Of a stretch of DNA of 36,102 nucleotides, positions 16,577 through 24,507 are shown piece after piece. Every line of letters begins with the position of its first letter. Positions within the stretch are counted from its first letter, which is position 1. The stretch is from the NCBI GenBank assembly GCA_031177865.1, contig JAPSKD010000013.1:1-36102 (forward strand). The letters run 5' to 3'. Below the pieces are notes generated by a model, which saw only the letters and a program-made list of their open reading frames with translations, made no database searches and was not told where the DNA came from. The position numbers were made by a program, and so were the translations under genes. This stretch comes from Bacillus sp. (in: firmicutes). GTDB taxonomy: Bacteria > Bacillota > Bacilli > Bacillales > Cytobacillaceae.

Positions 16577-18515
16577 AGATGCCCTTTCTGATGAAAAGCA
16601 ACAAGAGCTTTTGGAAAAATTTGACCCAGAGGCAGGAACGAGAAAGCTAATCGGGGTGTCTGGCTGGTTAGTATTTATAGGTTTATTGTCATTTTCATTG
16701 TTTCATGTCTATACAGGGATATTTGGAATGCTTACAGCCCAGCTGCAGCGTTCCATACATTTAGGTTTTGCGCTTGCTCTCATTTTTTTACTGTTTCCAG
16801 CACGTAAGAAAAACCGAGGAAAGGAACATAAAGTTGTTTGGTTTGACTGGATACTTGCTCTTCTTTCAATAATCGTTGGCGCTTATTGGCCTTTGTTAAT
16901 TGACGACTTAGTTTTGAGAGCTGGAAATGTAACAACTCTTGATTTTTATGTGGGTCTAGCTGCTATTCTCTTAGTTCTTGAAGCTACTCGCCGTGCTGTT
17001 GGGCTTCCTATAACCATCATTGCACTCATTTTCATGTTATACGCTATTTTTGGACCTTACATGCCAGGCTTTATTGCGCATCGAGGACTGGAACTCGATC
17101 GTTTGGTACAAACGATGTTTTTTACAACAGAAGGAATACTTGGTACACCACTTGGAGTATCTTCCACTTTCATCTTTCTCTTCTTATTGTTCGGTGCGTT
17201 TCTCGTAAAAACAGGAGTGGGGCAATACTTTAATGACCTTGCTATTACGATTGCAGGTAGGAGTACCGGTGGTCCTGCTAAAGTTGCCATTTTCTCAAGT
17301 GCATTACAAGGAACAATAAGTGGCAGTTCTGTTGCAAATGTGGTAACCTCTGGATCCTTTACAATTCCAATGATGAAGAAACTTGGATATAAAAAGGAAT
17401 TTGCGGGTGCAGTTGAAGCTTCAGCCTCAACTGGAGGGCAATTAATGCCACCTATTATGGGGGCTGCTGCATTCCTTATGGTTGAATTTATCGGAGGAAT
17501 TTCGTATTGGGAAATAGCAAAAGCTGCTGCGATTCCTGCTGTCTTATATTTTTTAGGAATCTGGATTATGACTCATTTTGAAGCGAAGCGAATTGGACTT
17601 CGTGGGTTAACCAAAGAAGAAATGCCTAATCGGAGGGAAGTCTTCAGTAAACTTTATTTATTACTTCCCATTATTGCGGTCATTTTCTTGTTAATGTCAG
17701 GGATGAGTGTCATTCGCGCAGCACTTTGGTCCATTGTTATAACGGTAGTAGTTAGTGCTATTAGAAAAGAAACCAGGATTGGCATAAAAGGAATGGTTGA
17801 AGCACTTGTAGATGGGGCACGTACAGCACTTGGGGTTGCTGCAGCTACAGCGGCTGCGGGTATTATTGTAGGTGTCGTTACCAAAACAGGATTAGGCTTA
17901 AAAATGGCAAACGGTCTGATTGATTTAGCTGGAGGTGCTTTGTTACCAACCTTATTTTTAACGATGATTGCTGCCTTGATTCTGGGAATGGGTTCACCGA
18001 CAACGGCCAATTATGTTATTACATCTACCATTGCTGCACCAGCGATTATTTTATTAGGAGTACCAGATTTACCTGCACATCTGTTCGTATTTTATTTCGG
18101 CATTATTGCCGATATTACACCTCCAGTAGCCTTGGCTGCTTTTGCTGCTTCTGCTATTTCAGGGGGTGAACCATTTAGAACCGGGTTAAATTCTTCTAGA
18201 CTAGCTATATCCGCATTTATCATTCCATATATGTTTGTTTTATCACCGGAATTACTGATGATTGATACAACATGGACCAATTTGATTTGGGTTGTGTTTA
18301 CGGCTGTCATTGGGATGATTGCTATTGGTGCTGGGGCAATTGGATTTTGGCAGAGAAAACTGGTTTGGATCGAGCGAATTGCTTCCCTTAGTGCCGGATT
18401 ATGTTTAATTTATCCAGAAAATATTTCCGATATTGTCGGTTTGGTATTGTTTACGATCTTACTGGCTTTGCAATATTTTTATAAACGGGATCAGATTCCT
18501 AACGTGCAAAATTGA
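16563..18515 (+). CDS. TRAP transporter fused permease (DctQ-DctM, 4TM/12TM type)
   Basis: 650-residue integral membrane protein. A hydrophilic N-terminus of about 35 residues precedes roughly four DctQ-like segments, then a long DctM-like section with about 12 more. Signature stretches are TISGSSVANVVTSGSFTIPMMKKLGY and ASASTGGQLMPPIMGAAAFLM (the DctM substrate/Na+-coupling region), and LILGMGSPTTANYVITSTIAAPA with DITPPVALAAFAAS in the second half. These proteins use the Na+ gradient to import the solute bound by the TAXI receptor. The start is TTG 16563, 9 bases after AAGGAG; the nearby ATG at 16573 is out of frame. It is the last gene of the operon, closed by a strong terminator. Confidence 0.93.
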   Translation: MSHYEDALSDEKQQELLEKFDPEAGTRKLIGVSGWLVFIGLLSFSLFHVYTGIFGMLTAQLQRSIHLGFALALIFLLFPARKKNRGKEHKVVWFDWILALLSIIVGAYWPLLIDDLVLRAGNVTTLDFYVGLAAILLVLEATRRAVGLPITIIALIFMLYAIFGPYMPGFIAHRGLELDRLVQTMFFTTEGILGTPLGVSSTFIFLFLLFGAFLVKTGVGQYFNDLAITIAGRSTGGPAKVAIFSSALQGTISGSSVANVVTSGSFTIPMMKKLGYKKEFAGAVEASASTGGQLMPPIMGAAAFLMVEFIGGISYWEIAKAAAIPAVLYFLGIWIMTHFEAKRIGLRGLTKEEMPNRREVFSKLYLLLPIIAVIFLLMSGMSVIRAALWSIVITVVVSAIRKETRIGIKGMVEALVDGARTALGVAAATAAAGIIVGVVTKTGLGLKMANGLIDLAGGALLPTLFLTMIAALILGMGSPTTANYVITSTIAAPAIILLGVPDLPAHLFVFYFGIIADITPPVALAAFAASAISGGEPFRTGLNSSRLAISAFIIPYMFVLSPELLMIDTTWTNLIWVVFTAVIGMIAIGAGAIGFWQRKLVWIERIASLSAGLCLIYPENISDIVGLVLFTILLALQYFYKRDQIPNVQN

Positions 18516-18525
18516 ATAAGTGGTA

Positions 18526-18566
18526 AAACTCGGTACTTCACTATTTCGGGTACCGAGTTTTTTTGA
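18526..18566 (+). terminator. Terminator of the TRAP operon
   Basis: An 11-bp stem, AAACTCGGTAC/GTACCGAGTTT (18526-18536 with 18550-18560), is followed by TTTTTGATTT. Confidence 0.92.
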
Positions 18567-18682
18567 TTTCTTTTCATTATTCGCTTCTATTTATACTTTG
18601 CCCTATAGAAAACGTATTTTATGATAAATTTTGGTACAATTGGTAGAATAAATTAGAAGTCTTGACCAGGGGGATACATAAT

Positions 18683-19152
18683 ATGGAACCATCCATAAAT
18701 AAAACTGACAGGCCGCCTTATGCATTATTGCAGTTTTGATGATTGGTGCTTTTATTGCTTTTTTAAATAATACATTATTAAATGTCGCGTTGCCTTCAAT
18801 CATGAAGAACCTAGATGTGGACACATCGACTGTACAGTGGCTGAGAACTGGATTTATGCTGGTAAATGGGATCATGATCCCTATTACTGCCTTCTTATTT
18901 CAAAAATATACGGTTCGACGGTTATTTTTAGCCGCGATGTGATTATTTACGGTTGGTACTCTTATAGCTGGAATCGCCCATGCATTTCCTTTATTATTAA
19001 CAGCGCGAATGGTTCAAGCTTCAGGTTCTGCTATTATGATGCCGCTGTTAATGAATGTGATGCTGGTAAGCTTTCCTATTGAAAAAAGGGGAGCTGGTGA
19101 AAGGGAAATTGTACTTATGACGATTTCTCTTTTTTTATTTGGGGTATTGTAG
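18683..19152 (+). pseudogene. Decayed DHA2-type (EmrB/LmrB-like) MFS drug transporter
   Basis: A ribosome binding site (AGGGGG) and ATG 18683 begin MEPSINKTDRPPYALL, typical of LmrB/EmrB-like exporters. A one-base loss near 18730 then shifts the frame and gives a premature TGA (18737). In the next frame the protein resumes: GAFIAFLNNTLLNVALPSIM, STVQWLRTGFMLVNGIMIP. It is broken again by TGA at 18940-18942 within LAAM-*-LFTVGTLIAGIAHAF. It continues to LLMNVMLVSFPIEKRGA (about 19100), after which homology is lost. An intact member has about 480 residues and 14 membrane segments; only about the first 135 remain. At least three independent lesions mean it has long been non-functional. The ~160 bases after it hold no gene. 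Confidence 0.88.
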
Positions 19153-19159
19153 AATTGTC

Positions 19160-19232
19160 CTAAATTTTAAAAATGGGAATATAGTTTAGTACGGTTACGA
19201 TTTATTATTGGAGGGAGGGCTAAATTTTAAAA
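19160..19232 (+). repeat. 13-bp direct repeat pair flanking the pseudogene remnant end
   Basis: CTAAATTTTAAAA occurs at 19160-19172 and again at 19220-19232, exactly 60 bases apart. The outer edges read TGTCC before the first copy and GGACA after the second. This looks like scar sequence from the deletion that removed the rest of the MFS gene, but AT-rich repeats also arise by chance. Confidence 0.45.
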
Positions 19233-19274
19233 GGACATTGTTAAAACAGGGATGCTTGAAAATTCCTGTAAAAT

Positions 19275-19288
19275 TGTAAGCGATTACA
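19275..19288 (+). promoter_or_regulatory. CcpA catabolite-response element (cre) of the beta-diglycoside PTS operon
   Basis: TGTAAGCGATTACA matches the cre consensus TGWAANCGNTNWCA at every position and is nearly palindromic. It lies 29 bases before the first gene of the operon, so CcpA with HPr-Ser46-P should repress it when glucose is available. I could not fix the promoter beside it. Confidence 0.88.
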
Positions 19289-19316
19289 ATAATGAAGTGG
19301 AAATGGGGGGCTGTAA

Positions 19317-19622
19317 TTGAACATCTTATTATGCTGTGCAGCAGGTATGTCCACCAGTCTTTTGGTGGCAAAGATGGAAACTGCTGCAAAAGCAGAAGGA
19401 ATTGAAGCGAAAATATGGGCAGTGAGTGCAAATGAGGTCAATAACCACCTGGATGCAGCAGATGTATTACTTGTCGGTCCGCAGGTGCGTTATTTGTTGC
19501 CTCAATTAAAGAAAAAGGGACAAGAAAAAGGGATTCCTGTTGATGCGATTAATCCTGTACATTATGGAATGTGCAATGGTGCGGAGGTTTTAAAGTTTGC
19601 GAGAAATTTAATAGGTTCATAA
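19317..19622 (+). CDS. licB: PTS lactose/cellobiose-family EIIB component
   Basis: 101-residue cytosolic phosphocarrier. The phosphorylated cysteine is C7 in [12 protein letters not shown], the hallmark P-loop of the cellobiose/chitobiose EIIB group. Further features are [15 protein letters not shown] and [20 protein letters not shown]. It receives phosphate from EIIA and passes it to the sugar bound in EIIC. The start is TTG 19317, six bases after GGGGGG. It opens the operon EIIB-EIIC-EIIA-GH4-ChbG and is preceded by a perfect cre box. The symbol follows the B. subtilis lichenan operon; the chitobiose-type names celA/chbB would be equally fair. Confidence 0.9.
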   Translation: MNILLCCAAGMSTSLLVAKMETAAKAEGIEAKIWAVSANEVNNHLDAADVLLVGPQVRYLLPQLKKKGQEKGIPVDAINPVHYGMCNGAEVLKFARNLIGS

Positions 19623-19644
19623 TTTCACATAGGGGTGAATAGAT

Positions 19645-20961
19645 ATGGCCAAATTTACTCAAGTACTGGAAGAAAAGTTTATGCCGATCGCAGGAAAAAT
19701 TGCTGGTCAGAAACACTTACAAGCACTACGTGATGGAATTATCTTAACGATGCCACTTATCATTATTGGGTCTATTTTCTTAATTATTGGATTCTTACCG
19801 TTTAAAGGGTATCCAGAATTTATGGCAGGTTTATTTGGCGACGCTTGGCTGACCAAACTGCTTTATCCTGTAACCGCTACCTTTGATATTATGGCGCTAA
19901 TTGCAGGCTTTGGTATCGCCTATCGATTGGCAGAGCATTACAAAGTAGACGCTTTGAATGCAGGAGCTATTTCTGTTGCGGCATTTATTCTTGCCACACC
20001 ATATTTTACGATGTTTACACCAGAAGGGGCTAGCGAAGCTATTCAAGTTGGCGGGGTACTCCCTATTGCATTACTGGGAAGCAAAGGGTTGTTTGTTGCG
20101 ATGATCCTTGCCATGTTTTCAACTGAACTTTATCGATTTATTATTCAAAAAAATATCGTTATTAAAATGCCTGACGGAGTACCGCCTAGCGTAAGTAAAT
20201 CTTTTATTGCTCTATTTCCTGCCTTCATAGTTATTTTAGTGGTTTGGCTGATTCGTTTATTAATAGAAAATACATCCTTTGAAACGTTACACAACGTAGT
20301 TGGACAGCTGTTACAGGAACCGCTGGGGGCTCTTGGGGGATCGTTAATTGGTGCCTTAATTGCAGTATTCTTTGTTCAATTATTATGGTCAACAGGCTTG
20401 CATGGTGCAAGTATTGTTGGTGGGGTAATGGGGCCAATCTGGTTGGCAGCTACGGATGCAAACAGGATAGCACTAACAGCGGGTGATGAATTGCCGAATG
20501 TTGTTACGCAGCAATTTTTTGATATTTTCATTTATATGGGTGGTTCCGGTGCCACATTTACATTTGCCTTAATGATGCTGTTTATGGCAAGAAGTCAGCA
20601 CTCCAAGACATTAGGCAGATTAGCAATTGGCCCAGGAATCTTTAATATCAATGAACCAATCACTTTCGGGGCGCCAATTGTCGCGAATCCACTGCTTATC
20701 GTTCCCTTTATTCTCGCTCCACTTGCTCTTACCATTACTACCTATTTTGGTATGACCACTGGTTTTGCACCTAAGACTGCAGGAGTTGCCGTTCCATGGA
20801 CCACACCGCCAATTATCGGTGGCTACCTTGCAACAGGCGGAAATATCAGAGGTGCCTTAATGCAATTAATCAACCTAGCCGTTTCCTTTGCCATCTACTA
20901 TCCATTCTTTAGAATGTGGGATAAACAAAACTACCAAGTCGAACAAGGTGGTAATAAATAG
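19645..20961 (+). CDS. licC: PTS lactose/cellobiose-family EIIC permease
   Basis: 438-residue membrane permease (about 10 segments) with CelB/LicC landmarks: LRDGIILTMPLIIIGSIFLI, FILATPYFTMFTP, LLWSTGLHGASIVGGVMGP, and the substrate-binding INEPITFGAPIVANP. It imports and phosphorylates a beta-linked disaccharide. ATG 19645 follows a modest AGGGGTGA site 22 bases after EIIB. The TAG stop (20959-20961) takes its G from the first base of the inserted MITE-like element, so the original stop codon or the last residues may have been altered by the insertion. The C-terminus (NYQVEQGGNK) looks normal, so function should be kept. Confidence 0.93.
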   Translation: MAKFTQVLEEKFMPIAGKIAGQKHLQALRDGIILTMPLIIIGSIFLIIGFLPFKGYPEFMAGLFGDAWLTKLLYPVTATFDIMALIAGFGIAYRLAEHYKVDALNAGAISVAAFILATPYFTMFTPEGASEAIQVGGVLPIALLGSKGLFVAMILAMFSTELYRFIIQKNIVIKMPDGVPPSVSKSFIALFPAFIVILVVWLIRLLIENTSFETLHNVVGQLLQEPLGALGGSLIGALIAVFFVQLLWSTGLHGASIVGGVMGPIWLAATDANRIALTAGDELPNVVTQQFFDIFIYMGGSGATFTFALMMLFMARSQHSKTLGRLAIGPGIFNINEPITFGAPIVANPLLIVPFILAPLALTITTYFGMTTGFAPKTAGVAVPWTTPPIIGGYLATGGNIRGALMQLINLAVSFAIYYPFFRMWDKQNYQVEQGGNK

Positions 20962-21146
20962 GCTGTGTTAAAGCTAAATTAATTTTAGCACTCTGTTGAT
21001 TTTTGCGGAAGGCACGTAGACTCCTTGCGGGAGGACCGGGGCAGGGGAGACCCCGCAGGCGCTTAAGCGCCGAGGAGGCTTCCCGGACCGCCCTAAGGTG
21101 CGCGAAGTGCCTGGAGCACAAATCAACAGACATTTATAACACAGCC
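20961..21146. mobile_element. MITE-like palindromic element (186 bp) inserted in the PTS operon
   Basis: The element has perfect 10-bp terminal inverted repeats (GGCTGTGTTA at 20961-20970 and TAACACAGCC at 21137-21146) and a second perfect 11-bp inverted pair inside (TCTGTTGATTT 20992-21002 with AAATCAACAGA 21120-21130). The GC-rich core holds the 14-bp palindrome GGCGCTTAAGCGCC (21058-21071) and AGGCAC/GTGCCT. No transposase fits. The core resembles a repeat I recall as abundant in Bacillaceae genomes. The GC content is far above the flanks. No clear target-site duplication is visible. In the operon mRNA it would form a large fold between EIIC and EIIA. Confidence 0.85.
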
Positions 21147-21165
21147 AAAATTAAAAGAATACAAG

Positions 21166-21189
21166 AGAGCTTGCCAGGAGGCAGGCTCT
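21166..21189 (+). other. Intercistronic hairpin before EIIA
   Basis: A 10-bp stem (AGAGCTTGCC with GGCAGGCTCT, one G-T pair, AGGA loop) lies between the MITE and the EIIA gene. It lacks a T run, so it is more likely an mRNA processing or stability element of the original operon than a terminator. Confidence 0.55.
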
Positions 21190-21213
21190 TGGCATTGCAT
21201 GAAGGAGGGTTCC

Positions 21214-21528
21214 ATGAATAAAGAAGAATTATATAACCTGTCATTTCAATTAATCTTGCATAGTGGAAATGCAAGAAGTTTAGCAATGGAAGCAATTTTT
21301 GCATCCAAAGAAAAAAACTTTACAGAAGCCTTTGAAAAACTAAAAGAAGCTGACATTGAAATAACTTCAGCACATATGTTTCAAACACAATTGATACATG
21401 CTGAAGCAGCTGGAGAATCATTTGATATACCTATTATTCTGATTCACGCCCAAGATCATTTAATGACGGCTATGACATTGAAGGATTTAGCAAGAGAGAT
21501 GGTCGAAATTCGTCAAGAAATGAACTAA
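21214..21528 (+). CDS. licA: PTS lactose/cellobiose-family EIIA component
   Basis: 104-residue helical protein forming trimers in the family. The phospho-accepting histidine is H78 in PIILIHAQDHLMTAM, with D81 as the metal-binding residue, exactly at the family positions. It takes phosphate from HPr and gives it to EIIB. I chose ATG 21214, five bases after AGGAGG (21203-21208). An in-frame ATG at 21199 lies before that site and has none of its own. It is separated from EIIC by 252 bases holding the MITE and a hairpin, so its expression may be lower than in an uninterrupted operon. Confidence 0.92.
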   Translation: MNKEELYNLSFQLILHSGNARSLAMEAIFASKEKNFTEAFEKLKEADIEITSAHMFQTQLIHAEAAGESFDIPIILIHAQDHLMTAMTLKDLAREMVEIRQEMN

Positions 21529-21550
21529 GGATAACGAGGGGGAAGGATTG

Positions 21551-22864
21551 GTGAAAACGTCTATTAAAATCACAACCATCGGCGGTGGATCAAGTTATAC
21601 ACCTGAGCTCGTCGAAGGTTTTATTAAAAGGTACGATGAACTACCATTGCGGGAGCTTTGGCTTGTAGACGTAGAGGAAGGAAAGGAGAAACTGGAGATT
21701 GTTGGAAATCTAGCGAAACGAATGTTTCAAAAAGCTGGACTTCCTGTTCAAGTTCACCTGACGTTAGATAGACGGAAAGCATTAGCAGGAGCTGATTTTG
21801 TCACCACACAATTCCGTGTTGGTTTACTGGAGGCAAGAGCAAAAGACGAGAGGATTCCGCTAAAATATGGTGTTCTTGGGCAAGAAACGAATGGACCAGG
21901 GGGTCTATTTAAAGCATTAAGGACGATACCGGTTATTTTGGATATTGTGAAAGACATGAAGGAGCTCTGTCCCGATGCCTGGCTGGTCAATTTCACGAAT
22001 CCGGCTGGGATGGTAACGGAAGCCGTTCTCAGGTATAGCCATCATCAGAAAGTAGTAGGTTTATGTAATGTCCCGATCGGCATGGAAATGGGAATAGCAA
22101 AGCTGTTAAACGTAGAACATTCACGTGTACGTATTGATTTTGCCGGGTTAAATCATATGGTTTATGGCCTAGACGTTTTCGTTGACGGTGTAAGTGTAAA
22201 GAAACAGGTAATCGAATTTGTAACAAACCCAGATAATTCTAGCTTTGTTAAGAATGTGCAAGGTCAAGGATGGGAACCAGAATTTATCCGCGCATTAGGG
22301 GTACTCCCATGCCCATATCATAATTATTACTATAAAACGCGTGAAATGGTCGAAAAAGATCTAAAAAATGCAGAAACGATTGGGACAAGAGCCGAAGTGG
22401 TGAAAAAATTAGAGGACGACCTCTTCGAGCTATATAAAGATCCTAATCTATCTATCAAACCACCGCAATTAGAACAACGGGGAGGGGCTTATTATAGTGA
22501 CGCCGCTGTACGATTAATTTCATCGATATATAACGATAAATGTGATATCCAACCTGTAAACACCCTCAATAATGGCTCCATTGCCAGCATTCCTGCCGAT
22601 AGTGCCGTTGAAGTCAGCTGTATTATTACAAAAGAGGGGCCGAAACCTTTGGTTATGGGTGACCTTCCTGTACCCGTCTGCGGTCTGGTTCAACAAATTA
22701 AGTCCTTTGAACGGGTTGCTTGTGAAGCAGCTGTAACGGGTGATTATAATCTAGCGGTTCTTGCTTTAACAATCAATCCGCTAGTTGCATCGGATACGAT
22801 TGCAAAAAAAATCGTTGACGAAATGTTAGAAGCGCATAAGGAGTATTTACCTCAATTCTTCTAA
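21551..22864 (+). CDS. licH: 6-phospho-beta-glucosidase, glycoside hydrolase family 4
   Basis: 437-residue cytosolic enzyme that hydrolyses the phosphorylated disaccharide delivered by the PTS, by the NAD+/Mn2+-dependent GH4 mechanism. Visible are the NAD loop ITTIGGGSSYTPELVEG, the GQETNGPGGLFKALRTIP motif, NFTNPAGMVTEA, the metal-site VGLCNVPIG with its cysteine, and AGLNHMVYGLDVF with its histidine. It resembles B. subtilis LicH as I remember it from end to end. The start is GTG 21551 (8 bases after AGGGGG); TTG 21548, one codon earlier, is possible. It lies 22 bases after EIIA and 25 before chbG, clearly one operon. Whether it prefers cellobiose-P or chitobiose-P cannot be read from the sequence. 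Confidence 0.93.
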   Translation: MKTSIKITTIGGGSSYTPELVEGFIKRYDELPLRELWLVDVEEGKEKLEIVGNLAKRMFQKAGLPVQVHLTLDRRKALAGADFVTTQFRVGLLEARAKDERIPLKYGVLGQETNGPGGLFKALRTIPVILDIVKDMKELCPDAWLVNFTNPAGMVTEAVLRYSHHQKVVGLCNVPIGMEMGIAKLLNVEHSRVRIDFAGLNHMVYGLDVFVDGVSVKKQVIEFVTNPDNSSFVKNVQGQGWEPEFIRALGVLPCPYHNYYYKTREMVEKDLKNAETIGTRAEVVKKLEDDLFELYKDPNLSIKPPQLEQRGGAYYSDAAVRLISSIYNDKCDIQPVNTLNNGSIASIPADSAVEVSCIITKEGPKPLVMGDLPVPVCGLVQQIKSFERVACEAAVTGDYNLAVLALTINPLVASDTIAKKIVDEMLEAHKEYLPQFF

Positions 22865-22889
22865 AAGAAATAAGGGAGGGGCGGCTTGA

Positions 22890-23597
22890 TTGATTAAACT
22901 GATTGTCAATGCAGATGATTTTGGATATTCTAGGGGAGTTAATTATGGAATTATCGATGCTCATAAATATGGTATTGTTAATTCCACTACCATGATGATG
23001 AATATGCCTGGTGTCAATCATGCAGTAGAACTGGCGAAAGAACACCCCACACTAAAGGTTGGGATACATCTTGTTCTAACTTGCGGAAAACCTTTGCGGT
23101 TAGACGTTCCAACTCTAATGGATGAGCAGGGGAATTTTAAAAAACTAAATGATTTTATTAAAGATAAAAATCTTTCCTTAATGGAACTAGAAAGAGAATG
23201 GACCAGACAAATTGAACGATTTTTAGACTTTGGTCTCACAGCCACCCATTTTGACAGTCATCATCATGTTCACAGTATTCCAGAATTCTTACCAGTGATA
23301 CAGAGGCTATCAAGAAAGTACAATTTACCTGTAAGGCGGATTTCAGAACAGCCAATTGAAGGGGTGCCGACATTTACAGACTGCTTTTTTCATGATTTTT
23401 ATGGTTCGGGTGTATCCCAGGATTATTTCATTGAGTTATCTCAGCGCGATGTAGATAATCAAACGGTCGAAGTAATGTGCCATCCAGGTTACTTAGATTT
23501 TGAAGTATTAAATGGCTCGTCATATGCTGCTGACAGAGTGAAAGAGACAAGTATCCTAACCTCCGTTACTTTGCCGAATAATATTAGATTAGTATAA
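22890..23597 (+). CDS. chbG: ChbG/YdjC-family carbohydrate deacetylase
   Basis: 235-residue metal-dependent deacetylase. Metal ligands are visible as the Asp pair of NADDFG (D9/D10), the His of VGIHL (H60) and the His cluster of HFDSHHHVHS (H124-H126). YdjC/ChbG removes one acetyl group from chitobiose or chitobiose-6-phosphate, which E. coli needs before its GH4 enzyme can act. Finding it behind a GH4 gene in the same operon argues that acetylated chito-disaccharides are a substrate. The start is TTG 22890 after GGGAGGGG. The TTG at 22886 is out of frame. The length is slightly short for the family (about 235-250). It is the last gene of the operon. Confidence 0.9.
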   Translation: MIKLIVNADDFGYSRGVNYGIIDAHKYGIVNSTTMMMNMPGVNHAVELAKEHPTLKVGIHLVLTCGKPLRLDVPTLMDEQGNFKKLNDFIKDKNLSLMELEREWTRQIERFLDFGLTATHFDSHHHVHSIPEFLPVIQRLSRKYNLPVRRISEQPIEGVPTFTDCFFHDFYGSGVSQDYFIELSQRDVDNQTVEVMCHPGYLDFEVLNGSSYAADRVKETSILTSVTLPNNIRLV

Positions 23598-23603
23598 AAT
23601 ATG

Positions 23604-23633
23604 AACAGCCATCGTTTGATGGCTGTTTGCTAT
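23604..23633 (+). terminator. Terminator of the PTS/chbG operon
   Basis: A perfect 10-bp stem, AACAGCCATC/GATGGCTGTT (23604-23613 with 23618-23627), with a GTTT loop, is followed by TGCTATTATT. The T tract is weak. The opposing CHRD gene ends 15 bases beyond. Confidence 0.7.
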
Positions 23634-23647
23634 TATTCCTGATTTAA

Positions 23648-24076
23648 TTAGCAATGGTTGTTAAACTGGTTGATTTGTCCGCGGATTTCTCCGTCAGGAT
23701 TTTGGACTGTATGGGCATTGACATATGTTTTTCCATCTCTCATAAGTTCTATTAAATCTGAAAGTGATTTTCCCATTAAGGGACCAACAAGATCATCTGC
23801 TGTAATGATACCTTCAACGACTCCTTTTTTTACACTTATACTAGGGTCAGCTGGACCAAATAGAAAGACGACAACAGGACCGTTTACACCTCTTCTCCCT
23901 AAATGAATATGAGCCTGAGTAAAATTATCAAGATTCTTTACAGTTAGACGATATCCAATCCTTCTTTCATCTCTGCTAACTTTAAATTTTGCAAACCCAA
24001 AAGCATCTGTTCGAACAGGTGGGACCTCCTCGGAACCTTCTAATATCGCAAAAAACAATTGATTATTTTCCATCAT
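23648..24076 (-). CDS. CHRD-domain protein
   Basis: 142-residue protein consisting of one CHRD domain (first noted in chordin). Visible are FFAILEGSEEVPPVRTDAFG at the start, IGYRLTVKNLDNFTQAHIHLGRRGVNGPVVVFLF in the middle, and the closing YVNAHTVQNPDGEIRGQI. The function of bacterial CHRD proteins is unknown. There is no signal peptide, so it is not obviously exported. I chose the ATG at 24076, six bases after GGAGG on the minus strand. An in-frame upstream ATG at 24097 would place that ribosome binding site inside the coding sequence. It stands alone, converging with the chbG operon. Confidence 0.85.
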   Translation of the reverse strand: MMENNQLFFAILEGSEEVPPVRTDAFGFAKFKVSRDERRIGYRLTVKNLDNFTQAHIHLGRRGVNGPVVVFLFGPADPSISVKKGVVEGIITADDLVGPLMGKSLSDLIELMRDGKTYVNAHTVQNPDGEIRGQINQFNNHC

Positions 24077-24320
24077 ATATATCCTCCAGAAAAACATAAT
24101 TTATGTATCATATTTTCTAGAGGATTAATTGCTTGTACGAATGTCCTAAGGTATTGAAACCTTTTCACCATAAAGATTTTTTTCGCTGTTTTTATTTTAG
24201 ATTTAAATTGGACTGGTAATGTAGTAGAAATTCCATATTTCGATTTAATTTTATGTTTATGTAGTAAAATAGTACCGCGTTTTTAAAGCATTTTCTATTT
24301 TTAAGGAGAAAAAACTACAT

Positions 24321-24386
24321 ATGAAAAGACAATATGATTTAGATTGGATTCGTGTTTTAGTAACACTTGCCGTTTTTATACATTAA
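24321..24386 (+). pseudogene. Stump of an acyltransferase-3 family gene (21 codons)
   Basis: ATG 24321 opens MKRQYDLDWIRVLVTLAVFIH and then stops. The DWIRVLATLAVFxxH pattern is the hallmark N-terminus (first membrane segment with its conserved His) of the acyltransferase_3/OafA family, whose members have about 350 residues. Immediately after comes a terminator-like hairpin. The simplest reading is an internal deletion that removed almost the whole gene but left its start and terminator. AAGGAG lies 13 bases upstream, rather far. A functional micro-peptide is unlikely. Confidence 0.65.
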
Positions 24387-24404
24387 AAATAAAATGTAAA
24401 CAGG

Positions 24405-24435
24405 CTGTCGAGTGATTTCGGCAGTTTCTTTTTTT
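24405..24435 (+). terminator. Terminator left over from the deleted acyltransferase gene
   Basis: A CTGTCG/CGGCAG stem (24405-24410 with 24419-24424) is followed by TTTCTTTTTTT. It lies 18 bases after the stump's stop. The region 24098-24320 before the stump holds no other gene that I can see. Confidence 0.8.
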
Positions 24436-24507
24436 GTGAAATGGTGAATGCGTATAGAGAAAAAAGATAAATTTGTTAAAATGATATTATTAAGGAGGAA
24501 TGTACAG

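Noticed and set aside
18837-19082. 81-codon ORF in the MFS pseudogene region
   Set aside because: It reads the wrong frame of recognisable MFS sequence and is an artefact of the decayed gene.
19256-19290. Promoter TTGAAA...TACAAT over the cre box
   Set aside because: The spacing is about 23 bases, too long for sigma-A.
21003-21221. 72-codon ORF across the GC-rich segment between EIIC and EIIA
   Set aside because: It lies inside the MITE-like element, is composed of low-complexity Arg/Gly/Ala codons and runs on past the EIIA start codon; no ribosome binding site.
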